This document shows positions 13,254 through 24,569 of a stretch of DNA of 64,000 nt, in pieces. The DNA comes from Pterobdella sp. o SKG-2022. Lineage: Eukaryota; Annelida; Clitellata; Hirudinida; Piscicolidae. The stretch's first letter is position 1, and each line of letters starts with the position of its first letter. The stretch covers positions 4,388,225-4,452,224 of the forward strand of contig OZ038322.1 in the NCBI GenBank assembly GCA_964035795.1. Direction: 5' to 3'. Under the pieces are notes generated by a model that made no database searches, was not told the origin of the DNA, and saw nothing but the letters and a program-made list of their open reading frames with translations. Both the position numbers and the translations under genes were made by a program.

Positions 13254-15279
13254 ATGCCAAAGGTTAAAACATGAGACTGGTAGGATTTCCTTAAAATAAA
13301 TTTTAACTTTAAATTGCAAAAAAACATTGTTTCATTTATTTTAATTTAAAATTTTTATTTTGTTATTTTAACAGCCGTTGTTATACTCTTATTACCGAAG
13401 CTCAGCCGCTTGGAGAGTTAGAATAGGTAAAAGTTAATTTATGAATAATTTTTTATCACAAATTGAATAAGAAGTGAAATTTCTCAAATTAAAACAGTTC
13501 TTGCTCACAAAAAGATAGATTATGACTGTAACTACATTAGCCTGATTAAAAATGGGGGAGAGCAGGTGTGAATTCAAATTTTATTCATATAAATTTCACA
13601 TGTTTCAAAATATAATATTATTTATTTCAGTTCAATGAATCTTATAAAGCTCTCAACAAACTTTCACAAGTCCCTACACTGATTATAGATTCACACAAAT
13701 TCACACAATCTGTTAGTAATCATTCCCACCGTTCTACTTCTCTTAATGTTCATTTTCTAATATATTTAACCTTTTACAACAATGTTTTCAGTTACCAATT
13801 ATAGAATACTTAGAAGAAACCAGGCCAGAACACCCTATTCTTCCTAAAGATCCAGCCCTCAGATGCAAGGTTGATAATCAATATACCATACAAATGGATG
13901 TGTTTGTTAATTTTACCTTGAGGCTAGTGGTCTCTGCACAAATAAAAATTATTTATTATTTTGTTTTGAGGCAAGGAATGTACAGTAATTAGAATGATAA
14001 TGTTTGTAACTTTAAAACCAAACACAAATTTTGGTTTAAACAATCCAAGTTTATCCCAAAGACTTATTTAATATAATCGTAAACACAAAGGCAAGAGAGC
14101 TAGCAGAGATCATCAACTCAGGCACTCAGCCTCTCATTAATTTATCAGTTGTCAACAAATTAGAAGAGGTCAGTTCAATAAATTTTATCAAATATTTAAA
14201 AAAAATTGTAACAGAGCTTCAATAGAAATTGTTTTTGGGGTCAATTTTTTTCCTTTGAATGGTGTTTACTTTAATATTTTTTCATATTTAAATTTGTTAA
14301 AACTAAACCTTATGTAGGTGTGTGGTCAAAAAGAAGAAAGAACGCCCTGGGCTCAATACTGGATCATCAAGGGACTCACAGGTTCCACATCATTTGTGCT
14401 TTTGATGAATCTATTAAATACTTTTTACTAGATGAATCAATTGAAATATTTGATGAATAGCTTCATTATTTTAATAATGAATTTGTTTTTTGAGTTTCTC
14501 TCAGCAGATTTCGTTTAAACTATTGATTTTTTGTATTAGTATTTTTTTTAATTGGAGAAAAATGATTAGCCTTTTGCTGCCTACTCTAGTTACTGGGACA
14601 CGTGTTTGAAATAATCCAATGTACAGTTTTATCTGATTATCATAAATTTACTTCTTTATATTTAATTTAAATCGCCAGAGACGCAACTAAACGCTATTCT
14701 CATTTCTTTAGTGTCGTATTGAGTTTTTAATCAAGTTCCATTCAAGTAATGCTTGACCACACCAGCATTCGAGGATGTGGTGTCGAAGTCAGCAGGAAAG
14801 TACTGTGTGGGAGATGAGGTGAGTCTTGCTGATGCCTCATTAATACCTGGCCTCCTCTCCGCAGAAAGGTGACTTTATATTATGAAGTGCTTATGATTGG
14901 TGTTAACAGATGTGTTGTATATAGTCTTGAATAACAGTTCAGGTTTGATTTTAAAATATTCAAAATTGAAAGTGTATAGATTTGAATATTGGTCTGTACA
15001 GCCCAATCAATAGTCACTGGGTTTAATGCCTTACTTCAAAATTGTTCTTTTACAAAATAATTTCCAATTAACGTTTAGGCATAACAAAAATCCTCTATAT
15101 TTTTTGCGACCTTCATTAAATGAAAATTTAGTCAACGCATAAAATAATCACCATGTAGAAATGGGGTGGATTTGAATCAGTTTCCCACGATCCAGAGAGT
15201 GTCGAAGGAATGCGCTAAGTTGGAAGCATTTATCAAAGCTCACCCTGACAATCAGCCAGACAATCCCAAAAAATCATGA
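13254..15279 (+). CDS. GSTZ1: Maleylacetoacetate isomerase / zeta-class glutathione S-transferase
   Basis: Enzyme of tyrosine/phenylalanine catabolism that isomerises maleylacetoacetate to fumarylacetoacetate using glutathione. Coding exons: 13254-13262, 13375-13426, 13498-13565, 13631-13711, 13792-13869, 14091-14168, 14318-14381, 14766-14868, 15159-15279. Total 654 nt, 217 residues, close to the family's usual 210-220. Domain 1 shows LLYSYYRSS, the cis-proline motif QVPTLIID and the glutathione-contact block QSLPIIEYLEETRP; domain 2 shows INSGTQPLINLSV and YCVGDEVSLADA. The usual zeta motif SSCxWRVRIA reads SSAAWRVRIV, so the motif cysteine is alanine. All introns are GT-AG and phase-matched. 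The first exon (MPK) is only nine coding bases and is the least certain part; MRL at 13271 is an alternative. AATAAA lies at 15371. Confidence 0.94.
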
Positions 15280-15439
15280 AAACTCGGTTAACCGAGAATA
15301 ACCAATCACTGTATGATATGGCTTTGACGTATGTTTCTTCATTTAAGAGAAGATTACGAAAAAAAACTGAAATAAAAAGAATTAACATTTTTCTTTATCT
15401 CTATAGTTAATACAGACTTATTGATTTTAACAGTAAAAT

Positions 15440-16460
15440 AATCAGGACTTTGGACTCTACAAAAATATTTCTTTTATAAGATATACTCTTGAAAATGGTT
15501 TTTATCAGATTCTAAAATCATTTTACCGGTAAGAACCTAACAATCGGTCAATGAACAACTCGTTTACATTTTTCTACGTAAAAGGTGAAGAGATGATTTT
15601 TTGTGGTCTATAAAACATTTTTTCTAATGAATGGCGACGCTTCAGTAGTATTAATATTCTAGGCCGACTGCTGTCAATCCCAGACACCGAAACATGTACA
15701 GCAGTAAATCTAATTAAATTGGATATGAGCCTCAAATATTGACTTCGATACTACATTCCCCAGTTCTTAGAGAATTTTTTTATTGTTGAATATAATCAAT
15801 TCAATGAGAGATGATTGCTATTCAAAAATATACAAAGCTAAAAATGTGCTTATGCAACTAGTTAAAATGATTCAAGTCTACCCTAAATGATTATTTAAAA
15901 TGGTTAAGCCCAGCCTAATTCACTGATGGCATTGATGTCTTAAGATGCGAAAATGCTTATTTTGAGGAACCTCAAGTCTTGGTGGTCAATAAACACCAGA
16001 TGCACCAAACGTACATGTATTCAAGCATATAAAAACTAATAGTAGTAGCAGTGCAACCGTCTTCAGTTCGGTGACAAAAGCCATCTTTTATAGTAGCTTA
16101 AGGTACTGTGATGCTTTGCTACGGCTCTCACAGGCACAGTGTCATGCTTGAGATGACTGGTATTCCCCTACCATTGATCATGAGTTGGTTCATCTGCTAG
16201 GCAAATGAGCGACAAAAGCTGGAACATCGGTGTGTTAATGACTACCACCTAAAACAAAAACAATTCTTGATTCCCGAATGGATCAATCTTCACCATTTCC
16301 CTATGTTAGCCGAGTCACGGACTTTCACTGCTGGTGTAACAAGTTGAAACGACGAATTAATTTGAATTTCAATTCTATGATAGAAAAAAAAACTTATGGA
16401 AATGAAAATATTATTGAAGTTTCAAAAGTTTAATCGAATCAAAACTGTTTCAACATTTCA
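15440..16460 (-). pseudogene. Decayed partial duplicate of the EHMT 3' end
   Basis: Sequence matching the 3' end of the EHMT gene (about 30540-31440) recurs here in the same orientation. The 83-bp copy of the SET exon (15914-15996; original 31184-31266) still reads IDHQDLRF but has an in-frame TAA, its acceptor AG is changed (CAG to CTG), and its donor GT is lost (GTAGGT to CTGGGC). Downstream-flank blocks around the shared AACAACTCGTTTACATTT also match. The terminal coding exon of the original (30795-30978) is missing; a foldback-element remnant lies in its place. About 300 bp at 16030-16340 is unrelated. Confidence 0.85.
15655..15715. mobile_element. Remnant of foldback element family A
   Basis: The terminus-like block CTAGGCCGACTGCTGTCAA and the following bases, including TGTACAGCAGTA, match the centre of the foldback element at 33933-34585 and the half copy at 35345-35705. 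It lies inside the EHMT duplicate. Confidence 0.65.
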
Positions 16461-16469
16461 AAAAACCAC

Positions 16470-17570
16470 GAAATGGACTAAGGTTGATAAGATAGATTGG
16501 GAAAAAAATAGCTCAAGAAACAAGAAAACCGTGGTCAACCTTCTTCCTGATTCAAGCGATAAGTATGGCAATTCAAAGAGGGAATCTTTGTAGTGTGCTA
16601 GGTACTCTCGCAAGTCCAAGAAAATTGGAAGAAATCTTTCATTTTTGATTATTACAAACAATTCAAACATTTTTTTTTGTTTTTAAATTTGACGGTTGAA
16701 TAAATATTTTATTAGAATGCGAAAATGCTTAACCAATAGTAATCAAGCATGTTTCTACCGATCTAATTTTAAAAATATTTTTACAATTTTAAAAACATTT
16801 AAAAAATATATAATAAATATTTTTTTTATATTATAAAAATAATAAATAAAAATTATTAAAAAACGATATTATAAGAAGTAACAGACTCTTTTACAATTTT
16901 ATCGTCTGCTTTTACTTCAAACATTTAGTTCATCGTTTAGTTTTCTAACTGCTTCCATTTCGCTTTCATTAGGATATAAAATGTTTCTTTTCAATAATAA
17001 TTAATTTTTTATGAATGTTTTTGCCGATCAATTTTTGATTGCTGTTACAAGGTTTTTAGAATTTTCGTTTGATAATGTAAAAATTACCTTAAACTTAATT
17101 CAAATTATTCATATAATATTATTTATTAGAAACTCAAACATTTATATGAAATTTCAATTAATGAAAACTTTTTTGTTATTTGATCAATATATTTTTATAA
17201 ATTTTTAGATCAGTCCTTTAAATTGTGCTCTTGTAATTCCTGACGTAGCCTTGAACAAATAGTAAGAAAAACAAACACAAAGTATCTATTAACTTAATCC
17301 ATTGTTTGTAAATGCAGTTTCACCTCTAATCCCATACATTCTGCATAGAATATTTTGTGGTCTTACATGAGTTTGGCTTCTTCGTTTTTCAAGATTTTTT
17401 CAGTTCTATGCTGATACTATTGTTCACTAAAGTTAAAACTATGTTTTTAGCGAGACTAGTGAACAGCTGTTGCCATCTTATCGTGCTTAGCTTCATACTG
17501 TTTGAGTCATTTTCTAACTTTAAAACTAGGTTTGAAACCGTTTCGTCTCTCTATTTGCCTTTTCTGCATA
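16470..17570. other. AT-rich spacer, nothing recognised
   Basis: Very AT-rich with homopolymer tracts. The short open frames on both strands have no recognisable domain, and no repeat or RNA structure was evident. Confidence 0.4.
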
Positions 17571-17580
17571 TTGGCGACAA

Positions 17581-17796
17581 TTTATCTTTTTCAAACTTGG
17601 TCTTTTTATAACTCGCTTTGAGAGTTTGTTTTTGCGCAGCAACCAGCTCTCTCAGTTTCTCTTCAGGGTACCTCTTTTTAACTACAACCATGACGCGATC
17701 CAGCGTTTGTCTTCCGTCTGTTTTTTTAATTGCCCGTGCATAGTTTATAATCCATTTCTCACATCTATCATCAATTTGATTTTTCCAAAAGCGATA
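17581..17796 (-). pseudogene. Coding remnant, unrecognised, probably element-derived
   Basis: An open stretch of about 72 codons with clear protein-like composition (FWKNQIDDRCEKWI, GRQTLDRVMVVVKKRYPEEK), basic and likely helical or coiled-coil. It has no start codon. It sits beside Penelope-like and LINE fragments on the same strand, so an origin from a retroelement is likely, but I cannot name the family. Confidence 0.45.
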
Positions 17797-18120
17797 ATAA
17801 AATGAGTATTATTTCAGAACACTAGTTTTATTAGGCTAAAATCTTTTCGTTATCAACGTGAAATTTTCAAGTATGAGAAACAGTTTTATTGATATTACTA
17901 TGGAAAAATAGATAAAAGTTAATTCTAAACATCCAAATTATTGCAAAGAAATATCACCTAAGTGAAATGAGCTATCGTGTAAATTAGAGATAGTAAAATG
18001 TAGATAAGTAAGCAACGATAATAAAATAAGGCCTATTATGTAACACCATTTCTAAATAATTATAAATTCCTAATGTCCTTATGGTCATTTAAAGTAGGTT
18101 TTTGCATTTTATTCAAGGAC

Positions 18121-18270
18121 GTTTTCAATATCCTTCTCTTCTTCCAAGCATTCAGGGCATTTTGCTGGTTCCGAAGTCTCTTTCACGGCTTCATGTTTCG
18201 CCCATCTTATCTCAACGTTTCTTTTCGTTTCCTCCACGTACATTAACTTTCTTTGCCCTATTTTTAATAC
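18121..18270 (-). mobile_element. Penelope-like element fragment: GIY-YIG-type C-terminus
   Basis: A continuous 50-codon minus-strand frame contains YVEETKRNVEIRWAKHE followed by TSEPAKC. This resembles the conserved second half of the GIY-YIG endonuclease at the C-terminus of Penelope-like retroelements and the better-kept copy at 19880-20170. It is isolated and has no reverse transcriptase attached. Confidence 0.65.
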
Positions 18271-18274
18271 ACAA

Positions 18275-19396
18275 GTGAGATCTTGTGTTTGTGGATGACT
18301 GCGTACTTGCAGCCCTGAACGAACCAGATCTTCAGAAGTTACTCAGCAGTCAGAGTGAAGCAGCAAAAGTTTATGACTCAACGAGCAACTGATAAAATGA
18401 TGGTATTGCACCAACCGCTATCAGAAACTATGTCTTTTGAGTCAAATATTCTAGTAGATGATGTAGCATTGAAAACAGTGAATAATTTCAGCTAACTGAG
18501 AGATTGAGGCTTTTCAATTTGCAGTATGGATCGAGAGATTTGTAACAGAATAGCAAAAAGTTAAAAATCAAGGTAGCAGTTTATAAGGCAGTTGTTGTCA
18601 AGTCCTTTCTCTATGGTTTGAAGACCTGAACTCTGTAAAAAAACAATCAAATGCTTCAAGCCAGTTCTATTATCGATGTTCACGTAGAATCATGGGAATT
18701 TTATGAATAGACAGAATTCCAAACAGTGAAGTGCTTGAGAAGGTAGGCTTACCTGCTATAGAAACATTCATCTGAAAGCTGAGATATCATACAGATGAAG
18801 GATGCAAGAACTTCGAAGGTGTTGTCCTTATATAAGCTTGCTTCTATAACCAGGAGAAATTGACGTCTAAGAAAACACTACAAAGACTGACTTCAAGTCT
18901 CAATGTGTTTCTACAACACTGTTAAAACCATGCCACAGACCGAAACGCATGGAGTTCAACTCTTCATGGAGACGTTGATGCTTTCTTTACAAGAAAATTA
19001 GAGCAGAAAGGAATAAAAAGTATAAAAACATAAAATGTGATTTTGAAGATTATCTACTTAAAGTGTGGTCGCTTGTGAGTGTTCTTTTTTGGATAAAGAC
19101 CTCATGGAAAGAGTTATTGACTGCTTCTACGCAGGTTTTTTTATATATCTACGTGTATGTTTAAAGATACTGTCAAAGATAACCTATACCGGTGGGCGGA
19201 GTATTTGGCAAGATTCACGGATAACCGCTGGACACTCAGAGTGACTCATTGGTATCCATGTGGAAACAAAAGAAGAAGAGCCAGACCAAAAACAAGATGG
19301 GTTGATCTTCTGAAAAAATGCTATAGAGTCAACCGGATGGTTGTGGCAAATGACAAAAAGCAGGCAGAGATGTCAAGAAAGGGATTCCTTCAATAG
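18275..19396 (+). mobile_element. LINE 3' fragment (RTE/CR1-like), decayed
   Basis: Starts at the reverse-transcriptase active-site region (FVDDCVLAALNEPDLQKLLS) and continues through thumb-like pieces interrupted by stops. It ends in the characteristic C-terminal block YRWAEYLARFTDNRWTLRV with a basic RRRARPKTRWVD motif, typical of the last domain of RTE/CR1-type elements. There are many frameshifts, so the copy is non-functional. Confidence 0.75.
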
Positions 19397-19869
19397 GAGT
19401 GAGGCGACATCAATCACCAGCCCTAATATTAATAATAATGTTTGTTTCGAGTGTGCTTCACGATATGAATATAATTAAATTATTTTTGCAAGTCAAAAAG
19501 AAGTTGAAGAGGTTTTGAAGGTTGTGCTTTTTTGAGCCTAGTAGCTAAATTATTTGATTTGGAGCACTGCTTCAAAGTTTATTTAAATGTCGCAAATCCA
19601 CGTCAATGGAGCAGTTTCTTGGAACTGAGTTATTTTAAGACAGTGTCTTATGTTGATTAACTTCTTGAATTTCATTAGATATTTCATTTAAAATTTGAAA
19701 AACCCAAAATTAATAATCTTTATTAAACTACAGTTTTCGTGATATCATCATCACAACTGCCATCTGAAGACATGGAAAAACATGGCCTTTCAATAAAGGT
19801 GAATAATTTCATTTTTTAGTTTTAATAGAAATTTTACTAAATTTTTTATCAAATACTTTAATAGAAACT

Positions 19870-20569
19870 GCTATTATTTCAAGGAGGTTCGCCTTGGAAT
19901 AATATAATATAATTTTGGAATAATTTAATATAATAGGCCTCTAGAATTGTTCTCTTCCTAATGTACAACGAGCCTTTGTCTGGTATTTCCCAAAAGAAAA
20001 AGTGCGATGGATTCTCTAACAGATGTTTAGCCGGTTCCGACTTACCCTGGCGATATTCATGCTCCTTCCAACGTACCACAGCATTCCTCAGAGTCTCTCC
20101 AATGTAAGTTTTGGAGCAAGAGCATGTACCCTTGTAAATGAGGATGGGATATTTTATCCTTCAAAGGAAAGAGTGATCTCATAAGGCTGGTCATCTACGA
20201 AAAGTTAACTTTAACTCTAAAACTGGTGAACTCCTCTATGTTATTGTTTACTTTGAAAAGCATCGTCTCATTTTATGGATAATGGAGTACTTTCAGATGT
20301 AGGTGAATTCTCTCATCAAATATGTTCTTAGGAATCAGATAATTATCTTTGGGCCTAGAGAAGATCGAAATCTGCGACTTGATAAACTTGATAGGATAAC
20401 CGGCTTTCAAATATTTTATTACGATCCGGTTAGTTTCCTCGGCAAAGCAACGTCCAATCTTCTGACTTCTATGAAGGTCCCCTCTGATGACACACTTCTT
20501 ATACTGTGTTGGCACTTGAGAAGAGTAATGAAACGGAAGTTTCGTGGATATATGTACCACACTGAATAA
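19870..20569 (-). mobile_element. Penelope-like element copy A: RT C-terminus plus GIY-YIG
   Basis: On the minus strand the RT C-terminal piece (KYLKAGYPIKFI, 20273-20560) is followed, after frame breaks, by a GIY-YIG-like domain with CSCSKTYIGETLRNAVVRW and then SEPAKHLLENPSHFFFWEI. This order, RT then GIY-YIG, is the hallmark of Penelope-like retroelements. The copy is 5' truncated and degenerate. Its 5' side abuts copy B at 20573. Confidence 0.8.
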
Positions 20570-20572
20570 CTA

Positions 20573-21080
20573 TTATGTAATGTGATATTGTAGATGAGTA
20601 AAGTTAATTATATGAATATTCTCATTTCGATCTGCATCGATTTCATTGAGAGATTGCTCTTTGTGTCCCTCCATTGGTTGCTTTGGTAATCTCTTCATTA
20701 AGGGGTCCCACGCATTTGATTTGACTGTTAATTGTGGGTCATTGTAGCCTCTTCTGGTTGAATCATTCTTTTTGATTTCAAGGCTCCCCCTAATGAGTAG
20801 GTCTTTTTGCAATTTGTTTTTTTCATTATATGTCATTATTATCGTGGGTGATTCCCAGCACATTGTTCCCGTACTACAGATTCGGGCGTGTTTAGAAATG
20901 CATTTATATTTTCATTTTGTTTGGTGGATTCCACATCTTTTATTATGTTGGAACATCCTGTTGGCAATATTCACCCTTGTCTGTCCAATATAAACCTTAT
21001 TTGGGTCACAAGAACAATGTATTTTTTATACTCCTTTTTTTTGCATTTTGTCAGTTTTGTTGTTGTTGCACAGAATGTTT
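20573..21080 (-). mobile_element. Penelope-like element copy B: GIY-YIG domain of a second lineage
   Basis: Minus-strand reading gives CSCDPNKVYIGQTRVNIANR followed by a tail with LLIRGSLEIKKNDSTRRGYN. The YIGQT core and the residue spacing fit a GIY-YIG nuclease, but the sequence differs clearly from copy A, so two lineages lie end to end. Only the 3' end of the element is present. Confidence 0.75.
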
Positions 21081-21182
21081 CCTAATTTAGGATGCATGTG
21101 TATAATAGCTAACATTATTACTATTGAAGGCTTTCTTTAGGGCATAAAAAGTTTTCTAATTCAGGTATATTTGAGGGTATTT

Positions 21183-21404
21183 TTACTTTATTATTTTTGT
21201 ATCCAGTTCTCTATACAACTTTTTTGCATTTTCTTCAAATATCTTATTGTGCATAAAAAAGTTTTTCCGTTTGTTGAACCGAGTCTGTGCTTTTACGTGT
21301 ATTTTTTTAAAATTTTCTATAATTACGTTTGTTGAATCAGTTATATTATGTTTCTTAAATAACTGTTCTTTTTTCTTTATTTTTGAATATTCATCATTTT
21401 TCAT
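21183..21404 (-). mobile_element. LINE family G fragment (N-terminal linker)
   Basis: A 73-codon open stretch with NKRKNFFMHNKIFEENAKKL and YREL. It matches the linker of the larger copy at about 24240-24300 (KRKKFFEQNRLF, KKLYREL) of the same family. It is a second, truncated copy on the same strand. Confidence 0.65.
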
Positions 21405-21719
21405 TTTTGTCAGTGTTACAGAGATTAACTATTGCACTAATATCCTCTTATTAGAATTTTCTATACTGTTCCAGAATGTTGCATTTTCTACATTGTTCAA
21501 AAATGTTCTATACACTAATAATAACTTATTAGCATTTTCTATATTGTTCTAGTATGTTTCATTTACTAATGTTAAGGTCAATTTAATTTTTTGATCAAAC
21601 ATCATTTTAGAACTGCTTGTCTACTATATATTGGTATTTCTTTTACATTTTCGTATCTTTTCAGTATTTCTTCCTCTAACTCATTTTTATACATCATGTT
21701 TATATAATTTTTGTTTCCG

Positions 21720-21796
21720 TTATCATTATTATTATTATTTCTTTTATTATCGTCATTATTGTTTCTTCTATTTGTAATTATTATCATCAAAATTCC

Positions 21797-21827
<31 letters not shown>

Positions 21828-21880
21828 ATCAGCATCATTATCATTATTATTGCTATTATTAATATTACCATTATTCTTGT
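21720..21880. repeat. (ATT)n trinucleotide microsatellite, imperfect
   Basis: Interrupted ATT/ATC repeats. The runs of isoleucine and asparagine they encode in several frames are not genes. Confidence 0.85.
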
Positions 21881-21924
21881 TATTTTTTTTAATTTTTCAA
21901 CAAAGTATAATTACTGGAATTGAA

Positions 21925-24560
21925 ACTACTACCGGAGTCTTACCAAGACCCTAGGATAGTAGACTCCAATGCTATTCATTTCGAGCCAAAACTCTAAGAA
22001 ATGCGCCGTGCCCATAAAAACTGTTCTCTGGTTTTCATACATCTTAGGCGAGCCAGGAAGCGTCGAAAGTTTGAGATCTAAATCTTTTCCGACTATTCCT
22101 AGCGCGCCCACAACTATTGGAACTACTTTTGTATTCATACTCCAGCATCTTGATATCTCTATTCGCAGATCATGGTATTTGCAAATTTTCTCAGATGTTT
22201 TCGAAGCTATTTTGGTGTCTGATGGCACTGAAATATCAAGTAATGTACACTTCTTTTTTTCATCTTTAACCACTATGTCTGGTTTATTTGCTTGTATACT
22301 TCTAAATGTGTATACTGAACTTTCACATAAAACAGTTTGTCTTTTTTTATCACTGATCGGATTTTATGTTTGTACCACTTATTTTTGACTTCAAATCCGT
22401 GTCTCACATATTATCCAGTGGATAAATTTAGCGACTCTGTTATGGCGCTATAGGTACTCGTGCTTTGCCAGCATTGGGCATCTTGAAACTATGTGTGATA
22501 TTTTTTCAGGGTGAGTTCTGCAAAGTTCTGGATTAACTCTTTTTTCAATATTCCATTTTTATAATAATTTGTAGTAAGCGTCTGATCTTGGCGGCAATTA
22601 CGAGGCTCTCAGTTGTTTCTTTCAACTCAGTGTTGCAAAGCCATTCTATGGATTTTTTCTTTGTTTCTTCATTGTCAAGGACTTGTGCATACTGACCATG
22701 CATAAGCTTACTTTTATTTATTTCGAAGAGGTTATAAGCAGACTTTTTTATTTTTAGGCCAGCGAGCATTGTGTAAAAATGGGATTCTACTTGCATCAAT
22801 CTCCTTCCTCCTGATCTAGAAACGTAGAGTCTGTGTCAGTTCGAGGGTGATGCCTTTTGAACAATGTCAGTATTTCCCTTGTACATCAGTTTTTGACCAG
22901 TTCACCACGCCAAGCTATAGGGTAAAACTGGTATAGCCAAGCTATAGGGTAAAACTGGTATAGCCTAGCTATTTATTGCCATCATTTTATTTGGCCAGCT
23001 CAGTTCTGTACCCAGTATCATTCTCATATCTCCTGTAATATTCCTTTTTTAATTTCTCATTTTTTTGTGGTGTACATTAGATGACTTTTCTACTCCTAGG
23101 TATTTGTACGATTCGGTGTCAGATAATTCTTTGAGGTATGTATGCTCATTTAGACTGATGTTGGAGTTTCTCACCATTTTACCTTTGATTAAGGTTATCT
23201 GCACATTTTTCTAAGCCGAATCGCATCCGAACGTCATCGCTAAACTTTTTGATTAATCAAGAAGCGATCTTAAATCAGTCTGATTTTCTTTAAAGTTTCA
23301 GATCGTCCATGTAGAACAGATGGTTGAATCTTTTTCCTTTTTCAGCTTTGCCTACTTGTATAGCTGGAGAATATTCAGATGACAAAGTGATAGACAGAAA
23401 AGAAGAAGTGGCAATGAATCTTCTTGGAAAATTTCTGTCTTTATTTTGATCCCAGGAATTTCTATATTTTCCTTCATGTGTCTCAATCCTAGGTTTATTC
23501 TCCGTTGAGGCATAGTGCGCATGATGAATTCAACAATCCATGGGTGAATTCCGTACATCTTCATGACTTCTAAAATCCATGAGTGTGGTACACTGTTGAA
23601 AGCTTGTTTATAATCTATCCACACTTGAGATAGAACGCCTTTTTTATTTTTGCGATATCCGTGACCATCCGATTTATTAGCAGTTGATCCTTGCTTCCAA
23701 ATTAACCTACTCTGCAGCCCTTTTGTTTTTCCAATAGCAGCTGAAAATTTTCCAAATGAGAGTAAGTTTTTTTTGCTAATATTGATGTCAATGTTTTATA
23801 AATGGTAAGTAGACATGTGATCGGGCAATAGTTCTTTGGATATTGTGTGTTTTGCTCTTGCCACTAAGTATGTGTTCCTTTCTGTTAACCACTTTGGACT
23901 TTTGTTGGGAGCTTCCATTATTCAATTCAGAGCGTTAGCTAGGAATGAGTGGTTTGTGTTGAGCTTCTTTAACCAAAAGTTTGGGATTTGATCTAGACTA
24001 ATGTTTTCCAGTTCGGCATATTTTTCAATGCTTTTTTTTTCTTCAGTAATTTTTTCCCATTTTTGGTCTGTGGCTATCTGTTGCTTCACATGTTTTTTTA
24101 TTCGGAGAAGCCATTAAGCGGTTTTATTGTGTTTTTTCTCGTTCTCCCGAATGCTTTTCCAAAATTTTTTTGTTTCTTCTCGATCTGGTGGCTTATTTGC
24201 CATTGCGCTTTCTCCACTTAGCTCTCTATACAATTTCTTGGCATTGAGGGTAAACAGCCTGTTTTGCTCAAAAAATTTTTTCCTTTTGTCATATCTTTGA
24301 ATTCTGTGCTTTGGCTTGAATATTTTGTTTTAAAGCTTTGCTTATTTTTTCAAAACTATTTGTTCTTTTTGTGCCAGCTTGCTACGTTCGCTAACTAAAT
24401 GAGTTACGGTTTCATCTTTTTCTTTGCGCAGCCGGCCTTCAGCTGATTTCTTACATTGTTCGATTCTTACTTTTGAGTAGTTAGTTGTAAGAGCTGCTTT
24501 GAGCAGACTTTCTGTTTGACGTTTTAGACATCTTCTTTTGATCCATTACCAACTTTTTTT
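21925..24560 (-). mobile_element. LINE family G, long degenerate copy: linker, RT and C-terminal domain
   Basis: Read on the minus strand from 24560 down: a basic linker (KVRIEQCKKSAEGRLRKEKD, KKLYRELSGES), the RT block WIDYKQAFNSVPHSWILEV (about 23570-23624), the RT active site FYMDDL (23299-23316), the thumb with SYKYLGVE, IEWLCNTELKETTESLVIAA (about 22600), and a C-terminal block with SVPSDTKIASKTSEKI and VVPIVVGALGIVGKDLD (about 22070-22240). This C-terminus is a recurrent mark of one non-LTR family seen in many invertebrates; the exact clade is uncertain (R2-like or related). Frameshifts and stops throughout make it a dead copy. Confidence 0.82.
22909..22962 (-). repeat. 27-bp perfect tandem duplication inside the dead RT
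   Basis: Two adjacent identical 27-bp units begin at 22909 and 22936. In the RT reading frame they duplicate nine residues (AIPVLPYSL twice). Confidence 0.95.
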
Positions 24561-24569
24561 AAAATTCAT

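Noticed and set aside
21602..21871. 89-codon minus-strand frame with Ile/Asn runs
   Set aside because: Reading of the (ATT)n microsatellite.
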